NCBI RefSeq assembly: GCF_001941945.1
Contig: NZ_CP015583.1
Location: forward strand, 4,240,501 to 4,304,500
DNA from: Roseomonas gilardii
GTDB lineage: Bacteria; Pseudomonadota; Alphaproteobacteria; Acetobacterales; Acetobacteraceae
Direction: 5' to 3'
Length of the DNA: 64,000 bases
The translations under genes and the position numbers were made by a program. Under the pieces are notes generated by a model. The model did not search any database. It saw only the letters and a list, made by a program, of their open reading frames with translations, and was not told where the DNA came from. Position 1 is the first letter of the stretch. Every line of letters starts with the position of its first letter. Positions 54,633 through 63,553 of this stretch are shown in pieces.

Positions 54633-56492
54633 TCAGCCCCGCTTGGCCTGCGCCGCCATGCGCACCGTGGCGTTGGCCGCACCGAAGCCGGTGGCGCCAC
54701 GGCGCTCGATCATCTCGAAGAAGAAGCGGTGCTCGAAGGCGCGCAGGTAGAAATGCAGCAGCTCACCGCCCGCATCGCGGTCGTAGAGCACGTCATGCTG
54801 CTGCAGCTTGCGCAGGAACTCGTCGTCCAGCCCCCATTTCGCCTGCAGGTCGTCGTAGTAGTTCGCCGGCACGGAGAGGGTTTCCGCCCCGCGCCGCCGC
54901 ACGTCGCGCACGCTGGCGAAGATGTCCTTGGTGTCGAAGGCGATGTGGTGCACGCCGGCCCCGGCGAAGGCGGTGACGAAGCGGCCGGTGGAGGTCTTCT
55001 GCCCCTCCGAGATGTTCAGCGGCAGGCGGAGCGTGCCATTGTCGGACACCACCGCGCGGCTGCGCACCAGTCCCTGCGGATCGGCGAGATCCCAGATCGA
55101 CTGCGGCTCCAGCCCGAAGACGCTGCGCCAGAACAGCACCGCGGAATCCATCGTGCCGTTGGGCAAGGCGAGCGCGATGTGGTCGCAGCCGGTGAGGCCG
55201 CTGTCGGCGACCTCCGTGCCTTCCTCCAGCATCACGAAATCGTCCTGCCAGCTCCCCTCCCCGGGGCGCGGCGCCTCGACCAGCAGGATCAGCGTGCCGT
55301 CGGTGTTGCGGATGCCGGAAATCGGCAGCTCGCCCTCGCCCCGGTGCTCCTGCCAGTCGGAGCAGAGCAGCTTGCGGGCGCGCGTCAGCGTCTGCCCCAC
55401 ATCGTCCACCCGCACGGCGAAGGCGCAGACCGAGGGGCCATGGAGCTGGAAGTGCTCGGAGGCGGCGCTGTCCTGCTCGCTGTTCAGCACCAGGGAAACA
55501 TCGCCCTGGCGGTAGAGGTCCACATCCTTGCTGCGGTGCCGCCCGGCGCGGCGGAAGCCGGTGCGCTCCAGATAGGTGGCGAGCTTGCGCCGCGCGCCCT
55601 CGTCCACCGCGAATTCCAGGAACTCCACCCGCTCCACCACCGGCGGCGGCGGCAGGTCGAGCACGCCGGTGCGGGATTCGGTGAAGATCAGCGAGCGCAG
55701 CCCGTCGCGCGCGTTGGTGCGGGCCGGCAGGGTGCGGAAATCGTCGTTGAAGATTTCCAGCGACAAGGGGCCGCGATAGCCGGAGGCCACCACCGCGCGG
55801 GTGAAATCCTCCACCGGCAGGTCGCCCTGGCCGGGGAAGTTGCGGAAATGCCGGCTCCAGGACAGCACGTCCATGGTCAGCTTCGGCGCGTCGGCGAGCT
55901 GCACGAAGAAGATCCGCTCGCCGGGCACCTGGGCGATGCCGGAAGGATCGTCGCCCAGGGAAAGGGTATGGAAGCTGTCGAGGATCAGCCCCAGCGCCGG
56001 GTGATCCGCCTCCTGCACCACCTTCCAGGCATGGCTCCAGCGCCGGATGTTCTGCCCCCAGGCCAGGGCCTCGAAGCCGACGCGCAGGCCCCGCTTCGCC
56101 GCCCGCTCCGCCATCTCCCGCAGGTCGGCTGCGGCCCGGGCATCGTCGTCCAGGCTGTGCGGCTGCGTGTTGGAGCAGACCAGCACGAGATCCGTGCCCA
56201 GGGCCTGCATCACGTCGAACTTGCGCTCGGCGCGGTCCATGTTGCGGGCGCGCTGCGGCTCCGGCATGGATTCGAAGTCGCGGAAGGGCTGGAAGATGGC
56301 GATCTCCAGCCCCAGGTCGCGCGCCGCCTTGCGCACATCGGCGGGCGTGCCCTCGAAGGTGAGCAGGTCGTTCTCGAAGATCTCCACCCCGTCGAAGCCG
56401 GCCGCGGCCGCCGCTTCCAGCTTGTCGAGCAGGTTTCCGCTCAGCGAGACCGTGGCGATCGAGCGCGCGAAACGCGACTTCGTGGGCAGCAT
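54633..56492 (-). CDS. quiC: 3-dehydroshikimate dehydratase, fused to an HPPD-like domain
   Basis: 619 residues. Residues 1-280 are a TIM-barrel isomerase-type domain (SIATVSLSGNLLDKLEAAAA, FDGVEIFENDLLTF, GLILDSFHTLSLGDDPS, ISLEIFNDDF-like SLEIFNDDFR) that removes water from 3-dehydroshikimate to form protocatechuate. Residues 290-600 are a double VOC domain resembling 4-hydroxyphenylpyruvate dioxygenase (EFLEFAVDEGARRKLATYLE, GVHHIAFDTKDIFAS), as in the QuiC fusions of proteobacteria. It is the last gene of the catabolic cluster, 50 bases behind the BKACE gene. Confidence 0.93.
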   Translation of the reverse strand: MLPTKSRFARSIATVSLSGNLLDKLEAAAAAGFDGVEIFENDLLTFEGTPADVRKAARDLGLEIAIFQPFRDFESMPEPQRARNMDRAERKFDVMQALGTDLVLVCSNTQPHSLDDDARAAADLREMAERAAKRGLRVGFEALAWGQNIRRWSHAWKVVQEADHPALGLILDSFHTLSLGDDPSGIAQVPGERIFFVQLADAPKLTMDVLSWSRHFRNFPGQGDLPVEDFTRAVVASGYRGPLSLEIFNDDFRTLPARTNARDGLRSLIFTESRTGVLDLPPPPVVERVEFLEFAVDEGARRKLATYLERTGFRRAGRHRSKDVDLYRQGDVSLVLNSEQDSAASEHFQLHGPSVCAFAVRVDDVGQTLTRARKLLCSDWQEHRGEGELPISGIRNTDGTLILLVEAPRPGEGSWQDDFVMLEEGTEVADSGLTGCDHIALALPNGTMDSAVLFWRSVFGLEPQSIWDLADPQGLVRSRAVVSDNGTLRLPLNISEGQKTSTGRFVTAFAGAGVHHIAFDTKDIFASVRDVRRRGAETLSVPANYYDDLQAKWGLDDEFLRKLQQHDVLYDRDAGGELLHFYLRAFEHRFFFEMIERRGATGFGAANATVRMAAQAKRG

Positions 56493-56542
56493 GGCTGTCT
56501 TCCGGATGCTCGGGGCGGTATGCTCAGGCCGGCCCGCTCAGT

Positions 56543-57382
56543 TCAATGGGCGGAGACCTGCGGGATCTTCAGCATATCACGGGCCTGCCGCGCCGTCGCG
56601 ACCGGCCGGTCGTACTGCGCGCACAGTTCCGCCACCCGCTTCACGAGCTGGGCATTGCTCTCCGCCAGGGTGTTCTTGTCCCAGCGGATGTTGTCCTCCA
56701 GCCCGGTGCGGACATGGCCGCCCATCTCCAGCGCCCAGTGGTTGACCTCCAACTGGTGGCGGCCGATGCCAGCTGCGGTCCAGGTGGCGTCGGGCAGCAT
56801 CTCCCGCAGCTTCTGGACCTCGAACTCCAGGATGTCGCGCTTCGCCGGCAGGGCGTGCTTCACGCCCAGCACGAACTGCACATGCGGCGGCGGCTTCAGC
56901 AGCCCCTGGTTCACCATGTCCACCGTGTTGTAGAGCATGGCGAGGTCGAAGGCCTCGATCTCCGGCTTGATGCCATAGTCGAGCATCTGCTGCGCCAGGT
57001 GGCGCACGAAATCGGGCGGGTTCTCATAGACGATGGTGGGGAAGTTGACCGAGCCGGTGGCGAGCGAGGCCATGTCCGGCTTCAGGTAGAGCATCGCCCC
57101 GCGCTGGTCCATCGAGCGGCCGCGCCCGCCCGTCGAGAACTGGATGATGATGTCCGGGCAGTGCTTGCGGATGCCCTCCTGCAGGGCCGCGAACTTCTCC
57201 GGGTCGGAGGAGGAGCTCTCGTCCTCGTTGCGGACATGGACATGGACCAGGGTGGCCCCGGCCTCATAGGCGGCCTGAGTGGATTCCACCTGTTCCGGAA
57301 TAGTGATCGGAACGGCGGGGTTGTCCTTCTTGCGCGGCACCGAGCCGGTGATGGCCACGCTGATGATGCAGGGCTCGCCCAT
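56543..57382 (-). CDS. Beta-keto acid cleavage enzyme (BKACE, DUF849)
   Basis: 279 residues. The family uses zinc and acetyl-CoA to cleave beta-keto acids, giving acetoacetate and a CoA ester. The zinc pair is His47 and His49 in VHVHVRNED, and FSTGGRGRSMDQR, GTRTGLED-like HVRTGLEDNIRWDK with the catalytic Glu are present. It sits between quiC and pcaF. Known members act on 3-keto-5-aminohexanoate, beta-ketoadipate, dehydrocarnitine and others. Here beta-ketoadipate is the most plausible substrate from context. Confidence 0.92.
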   Translation of the reverse strand: MGEPCIISVAITGSVPRKKDNPAVPITIPEQVESTQAAYEAGATLVHVHVRNEDESSSSDPEKFAALQEGIRKHCPDIIIQFSTGGRGRSMDQRGAMLYLKPDMASLATGSVNFPTIVYENPPDFVRHLAQQMLDYGIKPEIEAFDLAMLYNTVDMVNQGLLKPPPHVQFVLGVKHALPAKRDILEFEVQKLREMLPDATWTAAGIGRHQLEVNHWALEMGGHVRTGLEDNIRWDKNTLAESNAQLVKRVAELCAQYDRPVATARQARDMLKIPQVSAH

Positions 57383-57428
57383 GGTTCCGTTTCCTCCCTG
57401 GTCCCGTCCGTTCCCCGGACGCCTTCGA

Positions 57429-58631
57429 TCAGACTTTCTCGATCAGGGCCGCGATGCCCTGGCCGACGCCGATGCACATGGTGGCGATGGCGCGCCGGCC
57501 GCCCAGCGTCTCCAGCGCGTTCACCGAGGTCAGCGCGATGCGCGCACCCGATGCGCCCAGCGGGTGCCCCAGCGCGATGGCGCCGCCATGCGGGTTCACC
57601 TGCGGCGCATCATCGGGCAGGCCGAGGTCGCGCGTCACCGCCAGAGCCTGGCTGGCGAAGGCCTCGTTCAGCTCGATCACGTCGATCTCGCCGATCGACA
57701 GCCCGGTGCGGGCCAGCAGCTTCTTCGTCGCGGGCGCCGGGCCGAAGCCCATGATGCGCGGCTCGACGCCGGCGGTGGCCATGCTCACCACCCGGGCGCG
57801 CGGGGTCAGCCCGTATTTCCGGGCCGCCGCCTCGCTGGCGATGATCAGCGCCGCGGCGCCGTCGTTCACGCCCGAGGCATTGCCCGCCGTGACCGTGCCG
57901 GGGTTGCGGAAGGGGGTCTTGAGCTTGGCCAGGCCCTCCAGCGTCGTCTCGGGACGCGGGTGCTCGTCCACCTCCACCACCGTGTCGCCCTTGCGGCCGG
58001 GGATGGTGACGGGGATGATCTCGCGGGCGAAGAAGCCCGCCTCCTGCGCCGCCCTGGCCTTCTGCTGCGAGCGATAGGCGAAGACGTCCTGGTCCTCGCG
58101 CGAGATGCCGAACTGCTCCGCCACGTTCTCGCCCGTCTCGGGCATGGAATCCGTGCCGTAGGTCTTCTTCATCATCGGGTTGACGAAGCGCCAGCCGATG
58201 GTGGTGTCCTCGATCTTGGCGTCGCGCGAGAAGGCCGTCGCCGCCTTGCCCATCACGAAGGGCGCGCGGGTCATGCTCTCCACGCCGCCGGCGATCACCA
58301 GCTCCGCGTCGCCGGAGCGGATCATGCGCGCCGCCGTGCCCACGGCATCGAGGCCCGAGCCGCAGAGCCGGTTCAGCGTCGATCCCGGCACCGCCACGGG
58401 CAGGCCGGCGAGCAGCACCGCCATGCGGGCCACGTCGCGGTTGTCCTCGCCCGCCTGGTTGGCGCAGCCGACATAGCAGTCGTCCACCGCCGCCCAGTCC
58501 ACGCCCTTGTTGCGCTCCACCAGGGCGCGCAAGGCATGGGCCAGCAGGTCGTCCGGGCGCACATCCTTCAGCGCGCCGGCATAGCGGCCGATCGGGGTGC
58601 GGACGAAGTCGCAGATGTAAGCGTCAGCCAT
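57429..58631 (-). CDS. pcaF: 3-Oxoadipyl-CoA thiolase
   Basis: 400 residues, the usual length of PcaF. Splits 3-oxoadipyl-CoA with CoA into acetyl-CoA and succinyl-CoA. The first catalytic Cys is in LNRLCGSGLDAVG near residue 90, the His in GGAIALGHPLGASGAR and the second Cys in MCIGVGQGIA. VNPMMKKTYGTDSMPETGENVAEQ matches PcaF rather than the biosynthetic thiolases. Start at 58631 behind GAGGGGAG. It follows pcaJ by 14 bases. Confidence 0.93.
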   Translation of the reverse strand: MADAYICDFVRTPIGRYAGALKDVRPDDLLAHALRALVERNKGVDWAAVDDCYVGCANQAGEDNRDVARMAVLLAGLPVAVPGSTLNRLCGSGLDAVGTAARMIRSGDAELVIAGGVESMTRAPFVMGKAATAFSRDAKIEDTTIGWRFVNPMMKKTYGTDSMPETGENVAEQFGISREDQDVFAYRSQQKARAAQEAGFFAREIIPVTIPGRKGDTVVEVDEHPRPETTLEGLAKLKTPFRNPGTVTAGNASGVNDGAAALIIASEAAARKYGLTPRARVVSMATAGVEPRIMGFGPAPATKKLLARTGLSIGEIDVIELNEAFASQALAVTRDLGLPDDAPQVNPHGGAIALGHPLGASGARIALTSVNALETLGGRRAIATMCIGVGQGIAALIEKV

Positions 58632-58645
58632 GGTTCGCTCCCCTC

Positions 58646-59305
58646 TCAATCGGCCCTGTGCAGCTTCGCGCCGGTCCGGGCCTGAAGCGTCTCGAAATCC
58701 AGCCCCGGCACCATCTCGCGCACCACGAAGCCCTGCTCCGTGATGTCGATCACCGCGAGGTTGGTATAGACCCGCGTCACCGCGCGCCCGGCGGTCAGCG
58801 GATAGGAGCATTCCTCCACCAGCCGCGGCCGCCCGTCCTTGGTGGTGTGCTCCATCACCACCCAGAGGCGCTTGGCGCCCACCGAAAGGTCCATGGCCCC
58901 GCCCACGGCGGGGGCGCTGTCATTGGCCGAGGTCGCCCAGTTGGCGATGTCGCCGTTCTGCGCCACCTCGAAGGCCCCGAGCACGCAGAGGTCCAGGTGC
59001 CCGCCCCGGATGATCGAGAAGCTGTCCGCGTGGTGGAAGAAGCTGCCGCCCGGGGTCAGCGTCACATACTGCTTGCCCGCGTTGATCAGCCAGGGATCGA
59101 CCTTGCCCTCCTCCGGCGCCGGGCCCATGCCCAGCAGCCCGTTCTCGGAATGGATCACCACCTCGTGGCCCGCCGGGATCTGGTCGGCCACCAGGGTCGG
59201 CACGCCGATGCCCAGGTTCACGTACCAGCCCTCGGGAATGTCCTTTGCCACGCGCGCCGCCATCTGCGGGCGGCTGAGCGGCTTGAAACTCACCGTCTCC
59301 GACAT
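58646..59305 (-). CDS. pcaJ: 3-Oxoadipate CoA-transferase subunit B
   Basis: 219 residues. With PcaI it moves CoA from succinyl-CoA to 3-oxoadipate. The catalytic Glu is in IHSENGLLGMGPAP near residue 50; YVNLGIGVPTLVADQIP and the GGAMDLSVGAKRLWVVMEH block are typical. GGAGGAG lies six bases before the ATG. Very close to pcaI (16 bases) and pcaF. A scot-type ketone-body transferase would look similar; the pca neighbours decide the naming. Confidence 0.93.
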   Translation of the reverse strand: MSETVSFKPLSRPQMAARVAKDIPEGWYVNLGIGVPTLVADQIPAGHEVVIHSENGLLGMGPAPEEGKVDPWLINAGKQYVTLTPGGSFFHHADSFSIIRGGHLDLCVLGAFEVAQNGDIANWATSANDSAPAVGGAMDLSVGAKRLWVVMEHTTKDGRPRLVEECSYPLTAGRAVTRVYTNLAVIDITEQGFVVREMVPGLDFETLQARTGAKLHRAD

Positions 59306-59321
59306 GTCTCGCTCCTCCGCC

Positions 59322-60005
59322 TCAGCTCTGGGGGTCGCCATAGGGCACATGCACCACGCGGTCGGTGAAGATGCCGGGCGTGACGATGGCCTCCGGGTCC
59401 AGTCCCCGCTCATCCTCGCAGAGATGCTGGGTCTGCACGACGGTGCATTTGCCCGCCATGGCCATCACCGGATTGAAGTTCCGGCCGGACTCCCGATAGA
59501 CGAGGTTGCCCCAGCGGTCCGCCCGCCAGGCCTCGACCAGCGCGACGTCGCCCGGCAGTGCTTCCTCCAGGATGCAGGGGCGGCCATTGTACTCGCGCAC
59601 CTCCTTGCCCTTGGCCAGCAGCGTGTTGGCGCCGGTCGGGGTGAAGAAGGCCGGCACGCCCGCGCCCGCGGCGCGCATCCGCTCGGCCAGCGTGCCCTGC
59701 GGCACGATCTCGAGCTCGATCTTCCCGGCCTTGTACAGTTCCTCGAAGACCACGGAGCCGGAGGAGCGCGGGAAGGAGCAGACGATCTTGCGCACCCGCC
59801 CCAGCTCCATCAGCTTCGCCAGGCCAGTGCGCCCGGTGCCGGCATTGTTGGCGACGACGGTGAGGTCCTTCGCCCCCTGCTCCGCCAGCCCCTCGATCAG
59901 GGCATTGGGCTGCCCCACCGGGCCGAAGCCACCGATCAGCACGGTGGACCCGTCCTTGACCCCTTCCAGCGCCTCCGCGATCGAGCGGACGAATTTGTTG
60001 ATCAT
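59322..60005 (-). CDS. pcaI: 3-Oxoadipate CoA-transferase subunit A
   Basis: 227 residues. The CoA-binding glycine loop is STVLIGGFGPVGQPNALIEG near residue 25; ANNAGTGRTGLAKLMELGRV, FFTPTGANTLLAKGKEVRE and ALVEAWRADRWGNLVYR are family blocks. Its ATG overlaps the pcaB stop (ATGA), so it is translated with pcaB. Works as a heterodimer or heterotetramer with PcaJ. Confidence 0.93.
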   Translation of the reverse strand: MINKFVRSIAEALEGVKDGSTVLIGGFGPVGQPNALIEGLAEQGAKDLTVVANNAGTGRTGLAKLMELGRVRKIVCSFPRSSGSVVFEELYKAGKIELEIVPQGTLAERMRAAGAGVPAFFTPTGANTLLAKGKEVREYNGRPCILEEALPGDVALVEAWRADRWGNLVYRESGRNFNPVMAMAGKCTVVQTQHLCEDERGLDPEAIVTPGIFTDRVVHVPYGDPQS

Positions 60006-61378
60006 GCGGTCTTCCCGTTGCGGCGCGGAAGGGTCGCCGCCTGCTGCAGCACCCGGTCGATGAAGAGGCTGGTCGCGCCCAGATAGCCAGCCGGATCGGT
60101 GAGGGCCTCGATCTTCTCCCGGTCGAGGCGGGAGGACACCTCCTCCTCCCGCGACAGCGCCTCGGCGAGGGGGACACCCTCCTTCAGCGCCACGTCGCAG
60201 GCATGGTGGACGGCATGATGCGCCTGCTCGCGCCCCAGCACGGGGGCGAGGCCCATCATCACCGCCTCGGCCATGATCAGCCCGCCGGTGCTGTCGAGGT
60301 TGCGGCGCATGCGCGCGGCATCCACCGTCATCCCCTCGGCCACCAGCACGGCCTGTTCCAGCGTGCCATGCGTCAGCAGCAGGCTCTGGAAGATCGCCAG
60401 CGGCTCGGCCTGCCAGGGGCCGGTGCCGCGCTCCTGGTCGTGCGGCAGGGCGGCCAGCATCTGCGGCACCAGCGCGCCCACCCCGCGCGCCTGGGCGATC
60501 ACGTATTCGCAGGCGATCGGGTTGCGCTTCTGCGGCATGGTGGAGGAGCCGCCGCGCCCGGGGGCATGCGGCTCGGCCACCTCGGCCACCTCGGTCTGCA
60601 TCAGCAGCATGAAGTCTGTGGCGAACTTGCTGAGCGAGCCGGTCAGCAGCCCGCACCAGGAAACCAGCTCGGCGAAGCCGTCATGCGCGACATGCCAGGG
60701 GATCTCCGGCTCGGCGAGATCCAGCTCCCGCGCCAGGCCGGCCAGCACCTCCGCCCCCCGGTCGCCCAGCGAGGCCAGCGTGCCCACCGCGCCGCCGAAC
60801 TCCACCCGCAGCACGCGCGGCCGCAGCTCCGCCAGCCGCTCCCGCATCCGCAGCAGGGGCGAGAGCCAGACGGCGCATTTGTAGCCGAAGGTCACCGGCA
60901 GGGCGTGCTGGAGATGCGTGCGCCCGGCCATCACCGTGCCGCGATGCTCCTCGGCCCGCGCCGCCAGCGCGGCGCAGACCCGGTCCAGGTCCCGTTCGAT
61001 GATCGCCAGCGCGTCGCGGATCACCAGCACCGTGGCGGTGTCGAGGATGTCCTGGGTGGTGGCGCCCCAATGGGTCCAGCGGCCGGCTTCCGCCCCGGCG
61101 GCCTGGGAAAGCTGCTTCACCAGCCCCACCACCGGATAGCCCGTGTTGCGGGTGGAGACGGCGAGGGCGGCCATGTCGAGATTCCCGACCTGTGCCGCCG
61201 CGGTGATGGCGGGCGCGGCATCGGCGGGGATCAGCCCCAGCCGGGCCTCGACCCGGGCCAGCGCCGCCTCCACGTCGAGCATGCGCTGCAGCCAGGCGCG
61301 GTCGCCCGCCGCCTCGCGCAGCGCCTCGCTGCCGTAGAGCGCGCCGAAGACGGCGCTGTCGGCCGGGTTGACGGTCAC
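60002..61378 (-). CDS. pcaB: 3-Carboxy-cis,cis-muconate cycloisomerase
   Basis: 458 residues. A fumarase/argininosuccinate lyase superfamily enzyme that lactonises carboxymuconate. The superfamily signature is GGSSTMPQKRNPIACEYV; the second block TRNTGYPVVGLVKQLSQ and HWGATTQDILDTATVL the others. Overlaps the upstream pcaL-type stop by four bases and pcaI downstream. The protocatechuate 3,4-dioxygenase (pcaGH) that makes its substrate is not in the window. Confidence 0.95.
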   Translation of the reverse strand: MTVNPADSAVFGALYGSEALREAAGDRAWLQRMLDVEAALARVEARLGLIPADAAPAITAAAQVGNLDMAALAVSTRNTGYPVVGLVKQLSQAAGAEAGRWTHWGATTQDILDTATVLVIRDALAIIERDLDRVCAALAARAEEHRGTVMAGRTHLQHALPVTFGYKCAVWLSPLLRMRERLAELRPRVLRVEFGGAVGTLASLGDRGAEVLAGLARELDLAEPEIPWHVAHDGFAELVSWCGLLTGSLSKFATDFMLLMQTEVAEVAEPHAPGRGGSSTMPQKRNPIACEYVIAQARGVGALVPQMLAALPHDQERGTGPWQAEPLAIFQSLLLTHGTLEQAVLVAEGMTVDAARMRRNLDSTGGLIMAEAVMMGLAPVLGREQAHHAVHHACDVALKEGVPLAEALSREEEVSSRLDREKIEALTDPAGYLGATSLFIDRVLQQAATLPRRNGKTA

Positions 61379-62544
61379 GGCGCTTCCCCCGCCATCTCCG
61401 TCAGCGCCTTCTTGGCCAGCTTCAGCGCATGGTTGGCCACCGGCACGCCGGCATAGGCGCCGACCTGGAGCAGCACCTCCGCGATCTCCTCCGGCGAGAC
61501 GCCCGTGTTGCGCGTGGCGCGGACATGCAGGACGAACTCGTCCTCCCGCCCCAGCGCCGCCATCATGGCCAGGGTGAGCAGGGAACGCGTGTGCCGCGGC
61601 AGGCCAGGGCGGGTCCAGATCTGCCCCCAGACATTGCGCGTGATGTAGTCTTGGAAGGGCTGGTCCAGCGGCGTCACCGCGGCGCTGGCGCGGGCGACAT
61701 GCGCCTCGCCCAGCACGGATTTCCGCACCGCCAGCCCGGCGGCATAGGCATCGCCCGCCGCGACCGGCGCCTGGGCGGTGAGGAAGCCGCGCATGGCGGC
61801 GACCACCGCCTCGGGGCGCTCCATGGTCGGGATATGGGCGGTGTCGGGGATCACCTCCAGCCGCGCGCCGGGGATGGCGTCGCGCAGCGCCTCGGCGCTG
61901 GCCAGCGGCGTCGCCTGGTCGCCATCGCCCACCAGCACCAGGGTCGGCACGCTCAGGCGGCGGGAGGTCTCGGTCAGGTCGGCGGCGGCGATGGCCTCGG
62001 CGGCACCGGCATAGCCCTCCGGATCGGTCCGGCGCAGCATGGCGCGCAGAGCGTCGGTGCGCGGCTCGCCCAGCGAGGCCGGGGTCACCCAGCGCGCCAC
62101 CACCGTCTCCACCAGGGGCGCCATGCCCTCGGCCCGCACCGTGGCGGCGCGGTCGATCCAGCCCTGGGCGGGGGGGATGGCCAGCGCCGTGTCCACCAGC
62201 GTCAGGCTGCGCACCCGGCCCGGCGCCTGGGCGGCGAGAGACTGGGCGATCATGCCGCCGATGGAGATGCCGGCGACATGCGCGCTCTCCACCCCCATCA
62301 GGTCCAGCAGGCCCAGCATGTCGCGGGCCATGCCCTCGATGCTGTAGGGGCCGGGGGTGACGCCGCTCATCCCATGGCCGCGCAGGTCCGGGCGGATGAC
62401 GCGGTAGCGGTTCGAGAAGGCTTCCGCCGGCTCCTCCCAGATCCCGGCATTCGTGCCCAGCGAGTGGAGCAGGAGCAGGACCTCACCATTGGCGGGGCCG
62501 GAGACCTGTGCCTGAAAGGTGTTGCCGTCCAGACGGAGAAACAT
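61375..62544 (-). CDS. pcaL: Fused 3-oxoadipate enol-lactonase / 4-carboxymuconolactone decarboxylase
   Basis: 389 residues. Residues 1-260 are an alpha/beta hydrolase (PcaD): LLLLHSLGTNAGIWEE, nucleophile Ser in VAGISIGGMIAQSLA near residue 93, Asp in VGDGDQATPLAS and His in PDTAHIPTMERPE. Residues 270-385 are the PcaC decarboxylase: AHVARASAAVTPLDQPFQDY, ITRNVWGQIWTRPGL and LQVGAYAGVPVANHALK. Thus two consecutive steps in one chain, as in PcaL fusions. First gene of a transcript that probably starts near 62.65 kb. Confidence 0.95.
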   Translation of the reverse strand: MFLRLDGNTFQAQVSGPANGEVLLLLHSLGTNAGIWEEPAEAFSNRYRVIRPDLRGHGMSGVTPGPYSIEGMARDMLGLLDLMGVESAHVAGISIGGMIAQSLAAQAPGRVRSLTLVDTALAIPPAQGWIDRAATVRAEGMAPLVETVVARWVTPASLGEPRTDALRAMLRRTDPEGYAGAAEAIAAADLTETSRRLSVPTLVLVGDGDQATPLASAEALRDAIPGARLEVIPDTAHIPTMERPEAVVAAMRGFLTAQAPVAAGDAYAAGLAVRKSVLGEAHVARASAAVTPLDQPFQDYITRNVWGQIWTRPGLPRHTRSLLTLAMMAALGREDEFVLHVRATRNTGVSPEEIAEVLLQVGAYAGVPVANHALKLAKKALTEMAGEAP

Positions 62545-62626
62545 CGTGAGCCTCCCGAAAGCCTAGCTGGGACAAAGCCGCCCGGTCACGGCTTCGCCCT
62601 TTCGCGCCGGCTCCGCAAGCCCCCTC

Positions 62627-62648
62627 TTTCGGAAAGATTTTCCAGAAA
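62627..62648. promoter_or_regulatory. Inverted repeat before the pca genes, possible operator
   Basis: TTTCGGAAA and TTTCCAGAAA flank GAT, a near-palindrome differing by one extra base, in an A+T-richer patch 83-104 bases before the pcaL-type start. It could bind a regulator of the catabolic operon (LysR or IclR types control pca genes). No regulator gene is in view. Confidence 0.4.
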
Positions 62649-62689
62649 AGGGGCCCAATGCTCTCCCCGGCGCCGGAGTTCCCCGGGGA

Positions 62690-63553
62690 TCAGCCCGGCC
62701 TGTTGCCCACCATCTCCGCGAAGTGCCGCAGCATACGCTCCGGATCGGGCTCCCGCCCGGTGAAGAGGCGGAAGGCCTGCACCGCCTGGAACACAGCCAT
62801 GCCGCCGCCGCTCAGCGTGCGGCAGCCCAGCGCGCGGGCGGTGCGGAGCAGCTCGGTTTCCAGCGGGAAATAGACGATCTCGGACACCCAGAGCGCCGGG
62901 CGCAGCAGCTCCGCCGGCAGCGGCAGGCCGGGATGCGCGGCCATACCGGTCGGGGTGCAGTGGACCAGCCCGTTCGCCGCTGCCATGGCGGCGGGCAGGT
63001 CGGCGCAGGCCACCGCGCGGCCCGCGCCGAAACGCTCCGACAGCGAGGCGGCGAGCGCCTGGGCGCGGGCGGGGTCCATGTCCTGGATGGAGAGCTGCCC
63101 GACGCCCATGGTCAGCAGCGCATGCGCCACCGCCGCCCCGGCCCCGCCGGCACCGAGCTGCACCACGCGGTCCAGCGCGACGCCCTCCATGTTGCGGCGG
63201 AAGGCCTCGGCATAGCCGGACCAGTCGGTGTTGTGGCCGATCCGCTTTCCGTCGCGCAGCAGCACGGTGTTCACCGCGCCCAGCGCCGCCGCATCGGGGG
63301 AGAGTTCGTCCAGCAGCGGGATCACCGCCTGCTTGCAGGGATGGGTGATGTTCAACCCGGTGAAGCCCATGCGCTCCGCCGCCTGCAACAGTTCCGGCAA
63401 CGCCTCTACGCCCAGGCCCAGCGCATGCAGGTCGATCAGCTTGTACTGGGAGCGCAGGCCCTGCTCGTCGCCCTCGCGCTCATGCATCGCCGGGGTGAGG
63501 GAGGCCTGGATGCCGTGGCCGATCAGCCCGCAGAGAACCGCCTGGTGTGCCAT
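62690..63553 (-). CDS. aroE: Shikimate/quinate dehydrogenase family protein
   Basis: 287 residues. SLTPAMHEREGDEQGL binds the substrate; GLNITHPCKQAVIP contains the catalytic Lys, NTDWSGYAEAF the partner Asp, and LGAGGAGAAVAHAL the nucleotide loop. ITHPCK in place of VTxPxK and the cluster setting suggest a catabolic quinate or shikimate dehydrogenase (NAD-dependent YdiB/QuiA-like) more than the biosynthetic AroE. The start at 63553 overlaps the aroQ stop (TGATG). Confidence 0.88.
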   Translation of the reverse strand: MAHQAVLCGLIGHGIQASLTPAMHEREGDEQGLRSQYKLIDLHALGLGVEALPELLQAAERMGFTGLNITHPCKQAVIPLLDELSPDAAALGAVNTVLLRDGKRIGHNTDWSGYAEAFRRNMEGVALDRVVQLGAGGAGAAVAHALLTMGVGQLSIQDMDPARAQALAASLSERFGAGRAVACADLPAAMAAANGLVHCTPTGMAAHPGLPLPAELLRPALWVSEIVYFPLETELLRTARALGCRTLSGGGMAVFQAVQAFRLFTGREPDPERMLRHFAEMVGNRPG

